Shown: positions 25,297 to 34,089, counted from the first letter of the stretch. The stretch: 45,153 bases of DNA from an uncultured Acidimicrobiales bacterium (GCA_937925335.1 CALEWY010000097.1:1-45153), one strand, 5' to 3'. The notes: generated by a model not told the origin, from the letters alone. Program-made: numbers and translations.

Positions 25297-26753
25297 TGCA
25301 GACCTATGGAAACTGGATCGATGGAGCGTTTGTCGAACCCTCCCGCCGAATGGCCACGATCAATCCGTTCTCCGGTGAGGCGTGGGCTGAAGTCGCCGAT
25401 GATCCAGCTGCAGTCGACCTCGCGGTCAAGGCCGCTCGAGCTGCCTTTGAAGAAGGGGATTGGGCGACGATGCCGGGCCGGGAACGAGCCCGCTTGATGC
25501 GTCGATTGGGCGAACTCCTCACCGTTGATGCCGATGCGATGGCCGCGATCGAAACGCGCGACAACGGCAAGATCATCCGCGAGACGACGGCACAGGCAAA
25601 GAGTCTCGAGAGCTATCTCGACTACTTCGCAGGGATGGCCGACAAGATCGTCGGTCAGCAGATCCCAAGCCCGTCGCCGGACTTCCTCGTTTACACCGAA
25701 CGAGTTCCCGTCGGGGTCGTCGGTGCAATCATTCCGTGGAACTCGCCGCTGGCATTGCTCGCCTGGAAGCTCGCTCCGCTGCTCGCTTCTGGCTGCACCG
25801 CAGTGATCAAGCCGTCCGACATCACCCCCGTGACGGCTCTCTTGTTGGCTGAGAAGGCGGCAGACGCCGGTTTCCCTCCGGGCGTGATCAACGTCGTGAC
25901 CGGCGGTGCCGAGGTGGGTGCCGCGATCACCTCCCATCCTGGGATCGACAAGATCACCTTCACGGGCGGTGGCGGAACGGCTCGCCACGTCGCTCGGGCA
26001 GCGGCGGAGAATCTCACGCCAACGGTGCTCGAACTCGGCGGCAAGTCACCGCAGATCATTTTCGCCGACGCCGATCCAGAGGCGGCGACCAACGGACTGC
26101 TCGCCGGCATCTTTGCCGCAAGCGGTCAGACCTGCGTCGCCGGCTCGAGGGCCTACATCCACGAGGACGTGGCCGACGATGTCATCGGCCGTCTCGTCGC
26201 TCGAGCTGGCGAGCTTGTGATGGGCGACCCGAGTGACCCGGCAACGGAAATGGGGCCGGCGGCATCGGACGATCAGCGTGACCGCATCATCGGGATGATC
26301 GACGCCGCACGTGATGAAGGAGCGACGATCGCTGCTGGTGGTGTGGTCGATCCCGAACTCGGCGGGCGATTCGTTCGGCCAACCGTGATCACCGGCGTGA
26401 CAAACGAGACGACGATCGTTCGCGATGAAGTCTTCGGCCCCGTGCTCGCCGTCATGACATTCAGCGACGAGGACGAGGCCGTTCGGCTCGCGAATGACTC
26501 GGACTACGGACTGGCCGCTGGTGTGTGGACAAACGACGTGTGCCGAGCTCACCGGATGGCGAAACGCCTGCAGGTCGGCACGGTTTGGGTCAACACCTAC
26601 AGAAACGTGAGCTACATGGCGCCGTTCGGAGGCTTCAAACAGTCCGGCTATGGCCGAGACAACGGACTTGAAGCACTCGATGGATTCCTCGCAACCAAGA
26701 CGGTGTGGGTCGAGCTGGCTGGGGCAACTCGTGATCCGTTCGTGGTCGGTTGA
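25296..26753 (+). CDS. NAD(P)-dependent aldehyde dehydrogenase
   Basis: The 485-residue protein has the complete ALDH active site: Glu246 in LELGGKSPQ and the nucleophile Cys280 in SGQTCVAGSR. IPWNSPLALLAWKLAPLLASG is the Rossmann entry at about residues 145-165, and EVFGPVLAV is also present. It oxidises an aldehyde to an acid, plausibly after P450 oxidation of an alkyl or amine side chain (compare PuuC in putrescine breakdown). ATG 25296 overlaps the ferredoxin stop by one base. Its substrate class cannot be told from sequence alone. Confidence 0.9.
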   Translation: MQTYGNWIDGAFVEPSRRMATINPFSGEAWAEVADDPAAVDLAVKAARAAFEEGDWATMPGRERARLMRRLGELLTVDADAMAAIETRDNGKIIRETTAQAKSLESYLDYFAGMADKIVGQQIPSPSPDFLVYTERVPVGVVGAIIPWNSPLALLAWKLAPLLASGCTAVIKPSDITPVTALLLAEKAADAGFPPGVINVVTGGAEVGAAITSHPGIDKITFTGGGGTARHVARAAAENLTPTVLELGGKSPQIIFADADPEAATNGLLAGIFAASGQTCVAGSRAYIHEDVADDVIGRLVARAGELVMGDPSDPATEMGPAASDDQRDRIIGMIDAARDEGATIAAGGVVDPELGGRFVRPTVITGVTNETTIVRDEVFGPVLAVMTFSDEDEAVRLANDSDYGLAAGVWTNDVCRAHRMAKRLQVGTVWVNTYRNVSYMAPFGGFKQSGYGRDNGLEALDGFLATKTVWVELAGATRDPFVVG

Positions 26754-26756
26754 TCG

Positions 26757-28016
26757 ATGACATTCTCCGAGCCCGTCGCCATCGAACCGGTCGACCTCAA
26801 TGATCCCCAGACGTTCGCAGCCGGCATCCCTCAATCAGCCTTTGCTGAAATGCGAGCCAACGCTGGCCTGACCTGGTCGCCGGCCGGTCGCGGGTCGAAC
26901 GCCGGGTTCTGGTCCGTCACCCGTCAGGTCGACCTCGTGGAGGTCTCGCGGGATCCTGGCACCTACTCGTCGGCCGTTGGGCATATTCAGATCTACGACA
27001 TCGACGAGGACGCACTCGACGCCAGAGCATCCATGATCGATATGGATCCACCGATCCATACGAGGCTGCGTCGTCTCGTCAGTTCTGCATTCACGCCTCG
27101 CCACGTGCAGCGTTATCAGGCGGCGATTCGAGACAGGGTTCGCAACGCGCTCGACCAGATCCAGGCCGACGGTGGTGGCGACTGGGTGTCGACCGTTGCC
27201 GCTCCGATCCCGATCGGCGTGATCTGTGATCTGATGGGTGTGCCCGAGGCCGACCATGGGTTCATGGTCGAACTCTCCGATCATTTGGTGGCGGGTACTG
27301 CCAGTGAGCCGCTCGAGCCAACGGCCTATGGCAACACGACCGACCTACGGCTGCTGCCGTTCAATAGCCCGGCAGCGTCTGCAATGTCGACATACGCCGC
27401 TGCCCTGGCGGAGCGGCGACGGGCTGAACCCGCCGACGATCTGGTGACACAGTTGATCAACGCCGAGATCGATGGCGAGAAGCTCTCGACCGAAGAGTTC
27501 GCGAACTTCTTCCGCCTGATGATCTTCGCTGGCAACGAGACGACTCGGTCGTCGATGGCCCACCTCGCACTGCACTGGCAAGATTTTGGCGATGAGGTCG
27601 ACAAGGTGCGTCGGGATCGCTCGCTCCTCAACACGATGAGCGACGAAGTGATCCGTTATTCATCGCCGATCCTCTACTTCCGTCGCACCGTGACAACCGA
27701 GACGGAACTCTCCGGCACCGCACTCTCGGCTGGCGACAAGATCGTGATGTGGTACGCCGCCGCCAACTTCGACCCCGAGACCTATCCCGATCCACTCGAG
27801 TTCAGGGTCGACCGACCTGCGGTTCCACCCCATGTCGCGTTCGGCGGTGGTGGTGCTCACTTCTGCCTTGGCGCATCACTCGCCCGACTCGAGATGGTCG
27901 AGCTGATCGATGAGATGCTGGAGCGTGGCCTTCAGCTCCGCTCAAGTTCAAGCCCCGACTACGTCGAATCCAACTTTGTGAATGGAATCGAGCGACTCGA
28001 CGTGGAAGTCGTTTGA
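26757..28016 (+). CDS. Cytochrome P450 (second)
   Basis: The 419-residue P450 has AGNETT in the I helix, ExxR as DEVIRYS, and FGGGGAHFCLG with Cys370 binding heme. It is clearly a paralogue of the first P450 two genes upstream: DPPIHTRLRRLV against APDHTRLRRLI, and near-identical YGNTTDLRLLPFNSPA and GNTTELRLLPFNSPA segments. Tandem paralogues suggest two successive oxidations or two related substrates. ATG 26757 is three bases after the dehydrogenase stop. The single ferredoxin may serve both. Confidence 0.92.
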   Translation: MTFSEPVAIEPVDLNDPQTFAAGIPQSAFAEMRANAGLTWSPAGRGSNAGFWSVTRQVDLVEVSRDPGTYSSAVGHIQIYDIDEDALDARASMIDMDPPIHTRLRRLVSSAFTPRHVQRYQAAIRDRVRNALDQIQADGGGDWVSTVAAPIPIGVICDLMGVPEADHGFMVELSDHLVAGTASEPLEPTAYGNTTDLRLLPFNSPAASAMSTYAAALAERRRAEPADDLVTQLINAEIDGEKLSTEEFANFFRLMIFAGNETTRSSMAHLALHWQDFGDEVDKVRRDRSLLNTMSDEVIRYSSPILYFRRTVTTETELSGTALSAGDKIVMWYAAANFDPETYPDPLEFRVDRPAVPPHVAFGGGGAHFCLGASLARLEMVELIDEMLERGLQLRSSSSPDYVESNFVNGIERLDVEVV

Positions 28017-28100
28017 TCGCTCCCTGCAAGGCAAGCCCCAACCCCACCGGGCGACACCCGCACCCGTATCGCTGAACACCAGCACTAGGAGACCGAACCC

Positions 28101-29303
28101 ATGACCTGGAATCTCACTCCCGACCAACTCGACATCCAAGCTCGAGCCCGAGAGCTCGCAACGACCGTGATTGGCCCACGAGCGGCAGCGGTCGACGAGG
28201 CTGAGCAGTACCCGTGGGAAAACGTGGAGGCGCTGCAAGCCGCGGGCTTCACGGGCATGACGATCCCGACCGAACTCGGTGGCCCTGGTCATTCTTTCCT
28301 CGACGCCGTTTTGGTGGTGGAAGAGATGGCGAAGGTGTGCGGAGTAACCGGCCGCATCGCCGTTGAGAGCAACATGGGCGCCATCTCCGCGGTGATGGAG
28401 TACGGGACCGAGCAGCAGAAGAAGCTTGCTGCTGATTTGGTGTTGCACGGCGACAAGCCGGCGATCTGTATCACCGAACCTGGAGCCGGAAGCTCGGCGT
28501 CGCAGATGACCACCCGAGCCGATCGCCAGGGTGACCGGTTTGTGCTGAACGGCATGAAGCATTGGATCACCGGCGGCACGGTCTCGAAGCTGCACCTGAT
28601 CTTCGCTCGGGTGTTTGATGAGGACGGCAACGAAGAAGGCATCGGCGGCTTCTTGGCGGTTCGTGATGAGAACCCTGGTCTGTCGTTCGGCAAGCGCGAA
28701 CCCACGATGGGCTTGCGTGCGATCCCCGAGATGGAAGTGATCTTCACCGACATGGTGGTGGAGCCGGAGATGGTGCTGATGCCGCCGTCGGGCTTCAAGC
28801 GGGGCTTCGCTGATCTCATGAACGCCTACAACGCCCAGCGAGTCGGTGCGGGCACGGTCGGCCTCGGCATCGCCACCGGCGCCTACGAACTGGCGCTTGC
28901 CTTTGCGAAGGAGCGAGAGCAGTTCGATCGACCGATCGCTGAGTTCCAGGGTCTGCAATGGATGTTGGCCGACATGTCGGTCAAGCTCGAAGCGGCTCGG
29001 TCGCTCACCTACCGAGCAGCCGAATCACGCGGTCCAAACGATTCGCCGTTCCCCGACCCGGCGATGGCGGCCCAAGCCAAGATCTTCACTGCAGAGGCCT
29101 CGATCGATGTCGTGAACAACGCACTACAGGTGTTCGGCGCCGCCGGCTACAGCCGACGGAATCCCCTCGAGCGCATGTATCGCGACGTCCGCATGTTCAC
29201 CATCGGCGGTGGCACCGCCCAGATCCTGCGAACCGTGGTAGCCGCCCGGATCCTCGACATGAAGCTCCCGCAAGGCCGCGGCGGTTTCTTGCCAAGGGAC
29301 TAG
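28101..29303 (+). CDS. Acyl-CoA dehydrogenase family protein
   Basis: The 400-residue flavoprotein has CITEPGAGSS, MKHWITGG and RVGAGTVGLGIATGAYELALAF, then FGAAGYSRRNPLERMYRDVRMF and GGTAQILR. These cover the FAD and acyl-CoA sites and, in the Glu-bearing segment near the end, the probable catalytic region. It introduces a double bond into an acyl-CoA. Its position at the end of the transporter and P450 run suggests that the acid product is activated and beta-oxidised, but no acyl-CoA ligase is present in the window. AGGAG nine bases before ATG 28101 supports the start. Confidence 0.9.
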   Translation: MTWNLTPDQLDIQARARELATTVIGPRAAAVDEAEQYPWENVEALQAAGFTGMTIPTELGGPGHSFLDAVLVVEEMAKVCGVTGRIAVESNMGAISAVMEYGTEQQKKLAADLVLHGDKPAICITEPGAGSSASQMTTRADRQGDRFVLNGMKHWITGGTVSKLHLIFARVFDEDGNEEGIGGFLAVRDENPGLSFGKREPTMGLRAIPEMEVIFTDMVVEPEMVLMPPSGFKRGFADLMNAYNAQRVGAGTVGLGIATGAYELALAFAKEREQFDRPIAEFQGLQWMLADMSVKLEAARSLTYRAAESRGPNDSPFPDPAMAAQAKIFTAEASIDVVNNALQVFGAAGYSRRNPLERMYRDVRMFTIGGGTAQILRTVVAARILDMKLPQGRGGFLPRD

Positions 29304-29362
29304 GTCGGCTCCGCGGTTCATGCGGACCCGTTCATAAGCGCCGACCAGGCTCGTCAATGCCC

Positions 29363-29368
29363 TAACTT
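29363..29368 (+). promoter_or_regulatory. Putative leaderless -10 box (TAACTT) for the membrane protein gene
   Basis: TAACTT ends six bases before ATG 29375 and there is no ribosome binding site, so this gene probably has its own promoter apart from the upstream operon. Confidence 0.35.
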
Positions 29369-29374
29369 CTGGCG

Positions 29375-30289
29375 ATGGTCGAATCTGGCGCGCCGTCGAA
29401 CGGCTCATCCTCGGCGGATGAAGCACAAAAACCCTCGAAGTCGCAGACTTCGAGTGCAGTAGGCGATTCGCCGTTGCTGCTCGATGACCTCGGCACACGG
29501 CTGACCGACTTCTACGCGCTGCGGAAGACGAGCAGCGAAGATGCAGACAACGTGCTCGATCAACTGGGAGCAAACGACACGGTCGATCGAGAGATCGTGC
29601 TCGAGCTCGCAGCGCCAAAGCCGCTCTGGCGACCGGATCGATTCATGGAGGCGCACACGCTGGTCGTGCGAAGCCTCGAGGTGCTCGACCGCAACGGAAC
29701 TCGCCATCCGCCGGTGCCCAACGTTGGGCCGCTGAAGCCGGTGTTGGCGTACTTGATCGAGATTGCCGCCAAGTTCATTGTCCGTAGTCATGTTCGGAGC
29801 CTCACCGACAACATCGACCGGCTCTACGCCCGCCGTGAGGCGAACTGCACCGAGGCCTTTGATGACCATCGCCGGCTGCTTCGTCGTGGACGTGTCGATA
29901 TGGCACGAGTGATGCCGGGGTTCAAACGCAATCCACTGGCGATCCCCGGCGTGCTGCTCGGCGGTGCGTTCTTGTCGACGATTCTCAGTGTCGTGCAGGA
30001 CACGATCGGCCTGTTCGGCGGATCGGGCATTGCGCAAGTGGTTGCAACCGCCCTCGTGTTCTTGATCGCTCTGCTCGGAGCGTTCGTGATCCTTCGAGGA
30101 GCCGCAGTGGCCCATCGACGGATCGACATGACCACCGACCAGCCGGTTGCTGCGCTCTATGACGTGATCGGTCGCTGTCGTGAGCCACCGAACGATCAGT
30201 CTGGCGTGTTTGCAATCATCGCCTTGATTCTGATGGTGCTTGCCGTGCTCGTGATCCCCATCGGAGCGGCAATCGCGATCTCGCTCTAG
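29375..30289 (+). CDS. Membrane protein of unknown function
   Basis: I do not recognise this 304-residue protein. It has a Ser-rich, disordered-looking first 35 residues, a soluble region to about 185 with many charged residues, and three hydrophobic segments. Two lie near residues 190-240 around a short GLFGGSG loop, and one is at the extreme C-terminus (about 280-303). No signal peptide is seen, so the soluble part is probably cytoplasmic. It lies between the acyl-CoA dehydrogenase and the convergent ring-cleavage operon, and its own TAnnnT box suggests separate expression. Confidence 0.7.
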   Translation: MVESGAPSNGSSSADEAQKPSKSQTSSAVGDSPLLLDDLGTRLTDFYALRKTSSEDADNVLDQLGANDTVDREIVLELAAPKPLWRPDRFMEAHTLVVRSLEVLDRNGTRHPPVPNVGPLKPVLAYLIEIAAKFIVRSHVRSLTDNIDRLYARREANCTEAFDDHRRLLRRGRVDMARVMPGFKRNPLAIPGVLLGGAFLSTILSVVQDTIGLFGGSGIAQVVATALVFLIALLGAFVILRGAAVAHRRIDMTTDQPVAALYDVIGRCREPPNDQSGVFAIIALILMVLAVLVIPIGAAIAISL

Positions 30290-30291
30290 CC

Positions 30292-30304
30292 GGCGGTCCC
30301 CGCC
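30292..30304. terminator. Small hairpin between convergent genes, possible terminator
   Basis: GGCGG-TCC-CCGCC forms a 5-bp all-GC stem in the 19-bp gap between two convergent stop codons. There is no T-tract, so the call is weak. Confidence 0.25.
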
Positions 30305-30308
30305 ATCT

Positions 30309-31169
30309 CTAGACGTCGAACCAGATGTGGGCTTGGCCCGTTCCGGCAACGGCTTCGTACTCGCCGAACTGTGTGCCAGCGAGCGTGCAATCCGCTCCGC
30401 CGAGGGCGCCGATCATGGTGAGGTAGTGGCCGAAGCGTCCCTCGGGTCCGTGCGGCTTGAACTCGGGGTAGAAGTCGATCACACCGGCGTGATCGCCGGC
30501 GAGCAACATCTCGATGATGTGGCGATCGGCGGTTGCCGCTTCGGGCGTCCGAATGTGCAGATCGGGGTCGGCACCTTCATGCGCTCGAAACTCTCGGAGC
30601 GGCCAAAACCGGTGGCTGAGCCCACCGCTTGCGAGGATCACGACTCGGCGATCGGTTGCTGCAACAGCGTCAGCCAGCATCTGGCCAAAGAGCAGAAAGT
30701 CGTACGGTTCGCCGGTCTGGCACACGCCGGCTGACATCCATCGCTCGTCACCCTGCAGGAACGGCAACAGATTGAGGGTGGGATAGTGGACGGGGAGGTG
30801 CGGGTCGTCGATTGCGATCACCCAGGAATCGTCCCGGGTGTCGGCTTGTGCAGCCCAGGCGGCGGCGAGCTCAGGATCGCCCGGCATGTCGTAGGGCACC
30901 TGCGACATACCCCGAGGCAGTTCGTCGGAGGTGTAAACACCCGAGCGCCGTTCATGGCCGGCAACGATGTGCTCAATCGTTGTGAACCAGTGCGTATCGA
31001 TCACGACGACCGTGTCGGCTTCGAGGGGAGCAAGCTTCTCGGCCCGGAGCTGATGGAGCCCGGCGAAGAGCGTCGTGTCCTCACCGTCATTCATCTCTCG
31101 ACGAATGGCTTCAGGCAGCACGAGCGTTGGCACATGGGAGACGAGCGCAGCGCCAACGATCTTGCCCAT
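30309..31169 (-). CDS. hpaD: Class III extradiol ring-cleavage dioxygenase, HpaD/HpcB-like
   Basis: The 286-residue protein resembles 3,4-dihydroxyphenylacetate 2,3-dioxygenase of the LigB superfamily. Shared landmarks are an N-terminal GKIVGAALVSHVPT (His12), VVVIDTHWF (His60), GVYTSDELPRGM, GDPELAAA and ASGGLSHRFWP, close to the E. coli C enzyme as I recall it. It opens a catechol ring beside one hydroxyl using Fe(II). The FAH-family and HpaE-like enzymes encoded across the MarR gene act later in the same pathway. It is last in the minus-strand operon and shares one base with the P450 stop (TGATG). A related catechol substrate is possible. Confidence 0.82.
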   Translation of the reverse strand: MGKIVGAALVSHVPTLVLPEAIRREMNDGEDTTLFAGLHQLRAEKLAPLEADTVVVIDTHWFTTIEHIVAGHERRSGVYTSDELPRGMSQVPYDMPGDPELAAAWAAQADTRDDSWVIAIDDPHLPVHYPTLNLLPFLQGDERWMSAGVCQTGEPYDFLLFGQMLADAVAATDRRVVILASGGLSHRFWPLREFRAHEGADPDLHIRTPEAATADRHIIEMLLAGDHAGVIDFYPEFKPHGPEGRFGHYLTMIGALGGADCTLAGTQFGEYEAVAGTGQAHIWFDV

Positions 31170-32434
31170 CAGGCGACCACCTTGACGGGGAGCGACTTGA
31201 TGCCGGCGATGAAGTTCGATCGGAGTCGGCTGATCTCACCGGCGGGTTCGAAGTGGTCGACTCGCTTCATGAGTTCTTCGAACACGAGACGCACCTCCAT
31301 CCGCGCCAGCCAGGCGCCGAGGCAAAGATGCGGCCCGTTGCGGCCAAAGGTCATGTGGTCGTTCGGATCGCGCTCGAGGTCGTAGCGGTACGGATTCTCA
31401 AACGCCTCTGGATCGTGGTTGGCCGAGTTGAACCAGATCACGACCTTGTCGCCAGCCTTGATGGTCTTGCCTCGCATCTCGATGTCACGCGTGGCGGTGC
31501 GTCGGAAATGCATCGTGACGGCGCTTGTCCGCAGCACCTCTTCGACAGCGGTTGGTGTGAGCTCTGGGTTGGCCTTCCATGCATTCCACAACGTCGGGTG
31601 CTGCATCATGGACCAAAGGCCGTGGGTCATCGTGTAGCGAGTCGTGTCGTTACCGGCGGCCACGAGCAAGGTGAAGAAGTTGTTGAACTCGAGGTCGGTC
31701 AGATTGCGTCCGTCGCGAGTTGGAGCGAGCAGCTGAGAGATGATGTCGTCGGCCGGGCACTTGCGGCGCTCGGCGGCCTGTTCTTGGGCAAACGAGAAGA
31801 TCTGAATCGACGCCGGGCTTCGAAACGGGACCATGCGGAATTGTTCGGTGTCGGTGAGGTCGACCGGGAAGTCAGTGAAATCCGGGTCGGTGTTGCCGAG
31901 CAGAGCATCACCCCACTCGACGAGCTTGTGGCCGTCCGCATCGCTCGTGCCGAGGAGCTTGCCAAGCATCCGCATCGGGAGCTGCTGAGCGATCGCGCTG
32001 ACAAAGTCGAACTCGTCGTTTGTGAGCGCGTCGTCGATCACTTCGATGGCGAGCTGGCGAATGACGTCTTCATAGGACTCGACCGTGCGACGGGTGAAGC
32101 CCTTGCTGACAAGGCGGCGATAGCTCGTGTGATCGGGCGGATCGAGCTCCATCATCGTGAGGCGGGCCTGGGTCTCCTCGGCATCCATCTCCTCGAGGCG
32201 AATGCCTCCTGATGAGGTGAACGTCTCGACGTCTCGGCTGACCGCAAGCGCGTCGTCGTATCGAAGGATCGACCAGAAGCCCGAGCCGTCCGCCTCCTCG
32301 GTCCAATGAACCGGATCGGTTGCTCGGAGGCGATCGAACGTGGCGAGCGGAACACCGGTGATGTAGGTGTCGTGGCTCGTGATGTCGGCGTCGTCAGAGC
32401 CGAGGCTGATGGGGTAGTGGTCGACGAAGGTCAT
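31169..32434 (-). CDS. Cytochrome P450 (third)
   Basis: The 421-residue P450 has AGNDTT in the I helix, ExxR as EEVLRTS, and FGRNGPHLCLG with Cys371 as heme ligand. It is more distant from the other two P450s than they are from each other, although the LDPPDHTSYRRLVSKGFT segment is shared in outline. It overlaps the ADC-family gene by four bases and the dioxygenase gene by one, so all three are co-translated. It might hydroxylate the ring or side chain before cleavage. No redox partner is encoded in its own operon. Confidence 0.9.
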   Translation of the reverse strand: MTFVDHYPISLGSDDADITSHDTYITGVPLATFDRLRATDPVHWTEEADGSGFWSILRYDDALAVSRDVETFTSSGGIRLEEMDAEETQARLTMMELDPPDHTSYRRLVSKGFTRRTVESYEDVIRQLAIEVIDDALTNDEFDFVSAIAQQLPMRMLGKLLGTSDADGHKLVEWGDALLGNTDPDFTDFPVDLTDTEQFRMVPFRSPASIQIFSFAQEQAAERRKCPADDIISQLLAPTRDGRNLTDLEFNNFFTLLVAAGNDTTRYTMTHGLWSMMQHPTLWNAWKANPELTPTAVEEVLRTSAVTMHFRRTATRDIEMRGKTIKAGDKVVIWFNSANHDPEAFENPYRYDLERDPNDHMTFGRNGPHLCLGAWLARMEVRLVFEELMKRVDHFEPAGEISRLRSNFIAGIKSLPVKVVA

Positions 32435-33270
32435 GCCTCAGCTCCCGCTGCCCCCGGCTGGTCGGCCATTGGGTTCGGCGCCGCCGACACGGTCGTGCCA
32501 CCGGCCATCGAATTGCCGACCTGTCGCCAGAACCCGCCGATCATCTCGATCTCGCCGAAGCGGCTCAGCTCCTCGGTGGGGTTGTCGTGCAACGTGAGTT
32601 CTGCGTCGCCGGCGTAGACCGGGCCGAGCTCGACATCGAAGCCTCGCATCGTCACGAGTTCATCGAGAGAGTCGCGGCCATCCATCTCGATCGCTGGCAT
32701 CTGGCGGCTGTGGAGCATTGGGTGACCGTTCACAAAACCTGCCGCCTCGGCTTCCCCGGTGATAGTGAATCGAGCATCGGCGATGCGGCGACCCCAGGTG
32801 CTCAGCGTTGCGCCGAAGCGACCGCCCGGTTCGAGCCGGGGGCCAGCCTTGCCGATAGTGACGGCACGAGTGAGCCAGATTTCCGACATCTTCTTCGGGT
32901 AACCCTGGATGTGGCCACGAGCCATGGCGAAGTCTTTGTCGACCCAGATGTAGGCGGCTCGTGAATACGTGTTGCCTTCGTACTTGCAGCGAACGACGAC
33001 GAAGACCTCTTTGTACTGCGCTCGGGCTGGGTCGAGCAGTTCATCGAATGAGTCCGAACAGCTCTGCCACTCGGCCCAAATGATGGCGACAGCACCCGGA
33101 TCATCGTCGGCGAGTTCAAGGCCGGAGGGAAGGAGTTCCGCGACGTTTGCCGGGTCGGTGCGGAACTCGATCGTGAGCATCTCACCGCTGTAGTGCCACG
33201 GTGGACCGGGCAGGATTGATCCGGCCCCTGTCGGCGTACGCGGATACATCAAACCCTTGGGTCCAGCCAT
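32431..33270 (-). CDS. Acetoacetate decarboxylase superfamily protein
   Basis: This 279-residue protein matches the ADC superfamily in outline: PGPPWHYSGEMLTIEFRTDP near the start, IWAEWQSC, and RGHIQGYPKKMSEI, where one of the paired lysines is the likely Schiff-base residue. The family includes decarboxylases and also aldolase-dehydratases. In a ring-cleavage operon it may act on a keto acid after meta-cleavage; this is inference. ATG 33270 follows a TAGGGT box by six bases, and a perfect 18-bp palindrome abuts that box. ATG 33249 is an alternative start. Confidence 0.75.
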   Translation of the reverse strand: MAGPKGLMYPRTPTGAGSILPGPPWHYSGEMLTIEFRTDPANVAELLPSGLELADDDPGAVAIIWAEWQSCSDSFDELLDPARAQYKEVFVVVRCKYEGNTYSRAAYIWVDKDFAMARGHIQGYPKKMSEIWLTRAVTIGKAGPRLEPGGRFGATLSTWGRRIADARFTITGEAEAAGFVNGHPMLHSRQMPAIEMDGRDSLDELVTMRGFDVELGPVYAGDAELTLHDNPTEELSRFGEIEMIGGFWRQVGNSMAGGTTVSAAPNPMADQPGAAGAEA

Positions 33271-33276
33271 CGGAGC

Positions 33277-33282
33277 ACCCTA
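33277..33282 (-). promoter_or_regulatory. Putative leaderless -10 box (TAGGGT) of the ADC/P450/HpaD operon
   Basis: TAGGGT ends six bases before ATG 33270. The palindromic operator begins two bases upstream of it, so a bound repressor would block this promoter. Confidence 0.5.
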
Positions 33283-33283
33283 T

Positions 33284-33301
33284 TCGTTCGGTACCGAACG
33301 A
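33284..33301. promoter_or_regulatory. 18-bp perfect palindrome, probable MarR operator
   Basis: TCGTTCGGTACCGAACGA reads the same on both strands. It overlaps the region just upstream of the -10 box of the ADC/P450/HpaD operon. Versions of its core occur at 34134-34147 beside the MarR gene and at 17357-17370 before the transporter operon. Confidence 0.65.
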
Positions 33302-33338
33302 TTCAACCCAAACGCCCCGCAAACGCCAGCGCTGCGAA

Positions 33339-33554
33339 GCGGAGGGATCTCCCGCAAGTTCTTGCGGGGATCAGCTCCGCAATGTGGAGCGCGTTGTCGG
33401 ACGCACCGCCGGGCGAGCTGTCGGGCGCGTTGGATGCGGAGGGATGTGCCGCAAGTTCTTGCGGGGATCGGCTCCGCAATGTGGAGCGCGTTGGATGCGG
33501 AGGGATGTGCCGCAAGTTGTTGCGGGGATCAGCTCCGCAATGCGGAGCGCGTTG
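33339..33554. repeat. Three 58-bp direct repeats with internal hairpins
   Basis: Copies at 33339-33396, 33436-33493 and 33497-33554 are nearly identical. Each contains CCGCAAGTTCTTGCGG and a CTCCGCA-AT-GTGGAG-type inverted repeat, so each can fold into two hairpins. The gaps are 39 and 3 bases. The set fills most of the 318-bp stretch (33271-33588) between the MarR 3' end and the ADC promoter, which has no gene. Confidence 0.85.
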
Positions 33555-33584
33555 CCGGGCGCGTTGTCGGGCGCGTTGTCGGGC
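33549..33584. repeat. 3 x 12-bp GC-rich tandem repeat before the MarR gene end
   Basis: The unit GCGTTGTCGGGC occurs three times (the first copy has one change), overlapping the last 58-bp repeat by six bases and ending five bases before the MarR stop codon. Confidence 0.8.
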
Positions 33585-33588
33585 GCGG

Positions 33589-34089
33589 TCAGTTGGTGGC
33601 GTTTTTGATGACGACGCGCAGTAGCCGAGACAGTTCACGCTGCTCGTCAGGGGAGAGGCCGTGTGCGAGATCGATCTCGAGTTCGTTGAATCGAGGGAAC
33701 AGCTCGTCGATGATCGCCGCACCCGCCGTCGTTTGGCTGACGAGTACTTGACGCTTGTCTTCAGTCGATCGATTGCGCTCGACCAGCTCGCGCTTCTCGA
33801 GCGTCGTGAGCATGCCGGTCAACGTTCCCTTGGCGAGGTCGCACTCTGTGGCGAGTCGTGCCGCCGGCATTTCACCCCAGACCCAGAGCACCCAGAGGAT
33901 GGTGAACCCACCCCAGGTCAGCCCGTACTCCGACAGCACCCCTTGCTCGGCTCGCCGACGAACGGCAGCGGCGGCTCGGTAGATGTTGGAGATGGCTCGG
34001 TTGGCGTCGAAGTCGAGCGGCTGATCGCCGAGTCGGGCTTGAACATCGCGTTCAGCGGCGAGCATTGGGTCTTGATCAGGGCGTGTCAC
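33589..34089 (-). CDS. MarR family transcriptional regulator
   Basis: The 166-residue protein has a MarR winged-helix core: YGLTWGGFTILWVLWVWGE, then ARLATECDLAKGTLTGMLTTLEKRELVER (recognition helix and wing entry, about residues 80-108) and KRQVLVSQTTAG. Such dimers bind palindromes and release on binding a small aromatic ligand. Divergent position to an FAH-family gene and proximity to an HpaD-like gene recall HpaR/HpcR, repressors of homoprotocatechuate genes. The start is GTG 34089; ATG 34065 is possible. A palindrome 45 bp upstream suggests autoregulation. Confidence 0.88.
   Translation of the reverse strand: MTRPDQDPMLAAERDVQARLGDQPLDFDANRAISNIYRAAAAVRRRAEQGVLSEYGLTWGGFTILWVLWVWGEMPAARLATECDLAKGTLTGMLTTLEKRELVERNRSTEDKRQVLVSQTTAGAAIIDELFPRFNELEIDLAHGLSPDEQRELSRLLRVVIKNATN

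Noticed and set aside
31127-32212. 361-codon plus-strand open frame
   Set aside because: It is antisense to the third P450, which has intact heme-binding and I-helix motifs.
33339-33554. CRISPR array
   Set aside because: The repeats are 58 bp with unequal gaps of 39 and 3 bases, and no cas genes are present.
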